A DNA stretch of 64,000 bases from contig NZ_JACAPG010000021.1 of assembly GCF_013385825.1 (NCBI RefSeq), positions 186,001 to 250,000 of the forward strand, written 5' to 3'. The position numbers and the translations under genes are program-made. This DNA comes from Pseudomonas reactans (lineage in GTDB: Bacteria > Pseudomonadota > Gammaproteobacteria > Pseudomonadales > Pseudomonadaceae). Of the stretch, positions 60,648 to 64,000 are shown piece after piece. Below the pieces are notes generated by a model. That model did not search any database and was not told where the DNA came from. It saw only the letters and a program-made list of their open reading frames with translations. The stretch's first letter is position 1, and each line of letters opens with the position of its first letter.

Positions 60648-63600
60648 ATGGATGACGGCACGATGAAGGCTACTTCCCCTCTTCGAGATGCCACGATGCC
60701 ATCTGATTCACTACTACCCGCCCCCTTGATCCTTAACGACACCCAGCAACAAGAGGCTTTGCGTGAGCAATGGCTGGCGCTCAATCGACAGATCGTCGAG
60801 CAGTTTCAGACACCTCCGACGTTTCACTCATTTGTACAAAATGAGTTCGAGCATGCTTTCCCGACGTTGACGCCAAGCCTTGATGTGCGCCATGGCTTCA
60901 TCCAACTGCCTCAGGTCGAGGCGCCATCCCCACCGGAGACCGTATTGCTGCCCACGCTGCTGGACGCGGTGGTGCAACGGCTTGTGGGTAACCAGCCATC
61001 GACCTACGCGAGCCGTATGGCCACCCTGCTTCGGCTCCCGGCTATTGGCGACGATTTGCAGTCGCTGGGCGGCGTTACGACGGCTGGCCTGGATAAATTC
61101 CTCGACCGCCTAGCCGAGGGGGCGGCCACGTACTTTGCAGCCTATATGGATGCCTATTGGGCACGCCCGCGCAGTCTGGCCGATGCGCGTCCCCAGAAAC
61201 AATGGTTGGTGCACACCCATACCGAACGGTTAGCGGCAGAGGCTGCGCTGCTGGCCACAGACCGTTTGCTCAGTCCCGCCGCCCAGGACCTGTTCGCGCA
61301 GGTACGGCTTTACCCAGAGGCCCAGGCACGGCAGATGTTGCGTGCTGACCGACCGTGCGTCTACGCGGTTGCCCTTAGCGGTGATTTGACCTTACGCGGA
61401 GCATTTGTGCTGACTGCCAGGGACCCGGAGCAAAGCGTGGCCAGGCCTGTGAGTGAAGTCGAGCCGGTCAGCGTGCGCCCGGTGGACCCGAGCATGAACC
61501 TGGGCACGGTGTTGTTGTTTCTCCCGGACACCGGCCTTGAGGCGTTTGACTCCCTGGCCAGCCTTGACCGTGAACTGCATCGGCGCTTGAACCACGCCGT
61601 AGAGTTCGCCGGTGTGCTGGACCTGCTGGCAGACACCGAGCAACCCCAAGGCTTGGCCCTTCATCGCCAGCGCAAGGAATCGGGGCAAGTGGTGTACCGC
61701 GAGCGGCTGGATTCACCGTTCAACTACAGCATTGAATCCCAATGCCAACGGATGCTGGACAACTTCAGCTCCACGCTCACTCGCTACCAGGCGCAAGGTG
61801 AGCAGACTGAGATGTACCACCTGCCCCAAGCGTTGGATCGGGTGATGGACGCAGGTCGTCAGTTCAACGCCGTCGGCGCGGTCGTGGGGCGGGAAGTAAA
61901 GAAGGGCCAGGCACAGCTCAAGGCATTTCTCCAGGATGCACTCCCTGCCGATAAAGAGGCCTGGCGAGTGGCGATGGCCGACTACTGCGACCAATTGTTA
62001 AACCTGCCGGATGCAGAGGGGTTGCCTTCGCTGGCGCAATACAGCGATAAGCCTGCCTTACTGGCGTACGCCAACCAACAGTTGCGTATCCGACTCAAGG
62101 CCGAATATGGGCTGGAGATTGATCCCGATGATATTTTGGTGCACACCAAAGAACCCTACATTCCGCCTACGGTGGCCGTTCCCGCTGCCCCGGCGCCTGC
62201 CCCTCGCGAGCCCGGGACGCCGTTGTTCCAGCATCGCAGCAGAACGCTGACCGAACTGGGCCTGGAAAATATCGGCGGGCTGGATCTGAATTTCACGCAT
62301 TTCTCCAGGCTCAGTGAAAACCCCCGCAAAAAGCCAGATGAGGCTTTACTTCCCGAGGACCTCAAACCGTCCATACCCTACGAGGGGCTGACCCTGCAAA
62401 ACGTCAAGGACCTGGTGCGTGCCGTCAATATTGGGCAGGGTTATGGGGCTCTTTTGAAGGATCGCCTGATCACCTCGCCTGGCGCGGTAGCGCAGAAACA
62501 CACCTATGGTCAGGTCATGCTACGCCAGCTACGGCTAGACGCCATCGAGGCCAAGATCAACGGTGATTTTCTGTCGGATCGCCTGGCGCGAGGCTTCAAT
62601 TGGGTTCAGGTGGTACTCGACGAGCCCGTGGACAGTGACCGCCGCGAGCACGTCGAAGGGCATCGGATACTGGTGCAGCATTTGAAACTGCGGGGGCAGC
62701 GCGTGCGCGGGGTGCTGCTGTTTTGCTCCGCGACCGTCGGGGTTGGCTCAATCGTGGTGTATACCCCGCAGGCGCCCGGTGGTCGGGTATTTCATGAGTT
62801 CGCCAAGGACCGCTTCATGAGTGACTTCGTCATGAACAGCTCCTGGCGTGACTACTTGTTGGGACGTGTGGAACGGGCGTTCGAGCCCCAGGTCCGGGCG
62901 GTGCTCAAGGGGCGTGGCGACGTGTCGATGGTGAGCATGGGTAGGATCGCGCACGATCTCTTCGAGGATGCCTATGAGGTAGAGGCCAACGTTGCGATCA
63001 ATGACGCGGGGGCGCAATCGAGAAGTACCCATCAAGTCAATGTCGAAACTGGCCTGACGGTAGCCACCGTCGCCTTCGATGTCCTGTCCATGGTGTTGCC
63101 GATCAAGATTATGTTGCCCATCGGCTTGGCCCGTAGCCTCCACTCGGTATTCAACGCCGTTGAAGCGCTGAACCTAGGGGATCGCGTCGGCGCTGCTCAC
63201 TATTTCGTACGGTCGTTGGGCGAACTGATGGGGGCCTTGATGGACGGCGCAATGGGCGCGCGCGGCGGTGTGGTGGGTAGCAAACCGCGAGGGCTACCGG
63301 CGGAAATGGCGTTGGGGAAAAAACCTGAGGGCGTTGTGCCATTGGCCGGTTGGGAAGGCAAAGGGCTGTATCACAAAGCTTCGAAGGCCGACGGCGCCCA
63401 GCACTACTTTCTCAATGACGGGGAGCACTGGTACTCGATCCTTGATGACGGTGACAAGGCCGCTTGGCGGCTCAGGGATGCGCGTAAGCTGACGCAATAT
63501 CACTACGCGCCGATTCGGCAGAATGCCTCGGGGCGGTGGGAAGTCGGCTCGCATCCGGTCGGCGGGCTGAAGGGGGGGAACCCGCCGGTGCGCCAACTCA

Positions 63601-64000
63601 TGGACCTCTATCCTCGTCTGGATGAGGCCCAGGCCCGGCGTGTGTTTGAGTCGTTCAATTTCCCGGCGGGACGTGCAGTCGAGTATCAGGTAGCCCTCGT
63701 ACAAACCCTGCGTTTGAAGCTCTCCACGGCTGCGTTTGAGCCCTATCTGAATGTACCGCTTTTGCGATTCGAGTGGCGTTTGGACGGGATTGATCTACCG
63801 GACATACCGGTTGAGGCATCTGTCTCGGTTACACAACGCCCACGCCCTGTCGAGCCGCAACCGGGGCCGAGTCGTCCAGGCCCCATCCCTGAGGCAGCAA
63901 CGGTACGCCCCGCAAACGAACAATTTGTCGAGTGGGGCAGGGCTATTGATGTGGCGGAACTTGAAGTGATGGATGCGACAAGGAAAATCTATCGACGGAT
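60648..64000 (+). CDS. Large DUF6543/dermonecrotic-toxin-like protein (incomplete, no stop in window)
   Basis: The frame is open for 1117 codons to the end of the window. The earliest in-frame ATG is 60648; 60663 and 60696 are alternatives and none has a good ribosome site. No signal peptide is seen. The N-terminal part (about 40-290) and IEGHRILVQHLKLRGQ-like / GVGSIVVYTPQAPGGRVFHEF segments (key GSIVVYTPQAPGGR, near 705) resemble Pseudomonas DUF6543 proteins (dermonecrotic toxin N-terminus). A hydrophobic stretch (VAFDVLSMVLPIKIMLPIG) lies near 810. Such proteins are thought to be secreted toxins, but the enzymatic part would be beyond this window. Annotation by recall only. Confidence 0.7.
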   Translation, partial: MDDGTMKATSPLRDATMPSDSLLPAPLILNDTQQQEALREQWLALNRQIVEQFQTPPTFHSFVQNEFEHAFPTLTPSLDVRHGFIQLPQVEAPSPPETVLLPTLLDAVVQRLVGNQPSTYASRMATLLRLPAIGDDLQSLGGVTTAGLDKFLDRLAEGAATYFAAYMDAYWARPRSLADARPQKQWLVHTHTERLAAEAALLATDRLLSPAAQDLFAQVRLYPEAQARQMLRADRPCVYAVALSGDLTLRGAFVLTARDPEQSVARPVSEVEPVSVRPVDPSMNLGTVLLFLPDTGLEAFDSLASLDRELHRRLNHAVEFAGVLDLLADTEQPQGLALHRQRKESGQVVYRERLDSPFNYSIESQCQRMLDNFSSTLTRYQAQGEQTEMYHLPQALDRVMDAGRQFNAVGAVVGREVKKGQAQLKAFLQDALPADKEAWRVAMADYCDQLLNLPDAEGLPSLAQYSDKPALLAYANQQLRIRLKAEYGLEIDPDDILVHTKEPYIPPTVAVPAAPAPAPREPGTPLFQHRSRTLTELGLENIGGLDLNFTHFSRLSENPRKKPDEALLPEDLKPSIPYEGLTLQNVKDLVRAVNIGQGYGALLKDRLITSPGAVAQKHTYGQVMLRQLRLDAIEAKINGDFLSDRLARGFNWVQVVLDEPVDSDRREHVEGHRILVQHLKLRGQRVRGVLLFCSATVGVGSIVVYTPQAPGGRVFHEFAKDRFMSDFVMNSSWRDYLLGRVERAFEPQVRAVLKGRGDVSMVSMGRIAHDLFEDAYEVEANVAINDAGAQSRSTHQVNVETGLTVATVAFDVLSMVLPIKIMLPIGLARSLHSVFNAVEALNLGDRVGAAHYFVRSLGELMGALMDGAMGARGGVVGSKPRGLPAEMALGKKPEGVVPLAGWEGKGLYHKASKADGAQHYFLNDGEHWYSILDDGDKAAWRLRDARKLTQYHYAPIRQNASGRWEVGSHPVGGLKGGNPPVRQLMDLYPRLDEAQARRVFESFNFPAGRAVEYQVALVQTLRLKLSTAAFEPYLNVPLLRFEWRLDGIDLPDIPVEASVSVTQRPRPVEPQPGPSRPGPIPEAATVRPANEQFVEWGRAIDVAELEVMDATRKIYRR

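Overview
This window looks like a core-chromosome segment of a Pseudomonas of the fluorescens group. The evidence is the run ruvCAB, ybgC-tolQRAB-pal-cpoB, queE-queC and tRNA-Lys. An arcDABC arginine deiminase operon, a gcvH-gcvP-sdaA-gcvT glycine operon next to a GcsR-type enhancer-binding protein, OprD and FadL-type porins and many REP inverted pairs (TGTAGGAGC...GCTCCTACA) agree with it. GC is high and even, except in a few AT-rich leaders. No CRISPR array, insertion sequence, integrase or rRNA was seen.

Layout. 1-7 kb: panE (partial), yajQ, mscS, an OprD porin, a HIT protein with slyX, a membrane protein carrying a cold-shock domain, a Dps-like ferritin and a ribbon-helix-helix protein. 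7-19.7 kb: information processing and envelope genes (fmdB-like, aspS, yebC, ruvCAB, the Tol-Pal operon, queuosine genes, tRNA-Lys). 20-25 kb: fadL-like porin, an unrecognised 524-residue protein, nadA, an RDD protein and a cold-shock protein. 25.5-33.3 kb: glycine/serine catabolism, with a sigma-54 promoter, three GcsR-like sites and gcsR upstream. 33.5-41.4 kb: arcDABC and, divergently, a second arcD copy followed by an AlkA-type glycosylase. 41.5-46 kb: an apparently permuted CoA-transferase and a Cpx-like set (regulator, Spy-like protein, kinase) with a CpxR-type box. 46-52 kb: yciI, yciB and, divergently, an rnm-yciO-scpA-scpB-rluB series.

52-55 kb holds the least explained part. A 45-codon gene with a strong ribosome binding site lies directly upstream of an M29-aminopeptidase-like gene; the pair resembles a precursor peptide with its processing or binding partner. 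Across an AT-rich spacer with tandem TyrR/PhhR-like boxes is an aromatic amino acid permease preceded by a 20-codon leader rich in Trp and Tyr. 55-60.6 kb: arfB, an MFS transporter, three small genes, an AraC-type regulator and trkH. The window ends inside a very large gene (over 1100 codons, no stop) that resembles Pseudomonas DUF6543 dermonecrotic-toxin-like proteins.

Functionally the region joins envelope integrity (Tol-Pal, Cpx-like, MscS), amino acid catabolism under nitrogen- or oxygen-linked control (GcsR/sigma-54, ANR) and DNA repair and segregation (Ruv, Scp, AlkA). All calls come from reading sequence and recalling family motifs; no database search was run.
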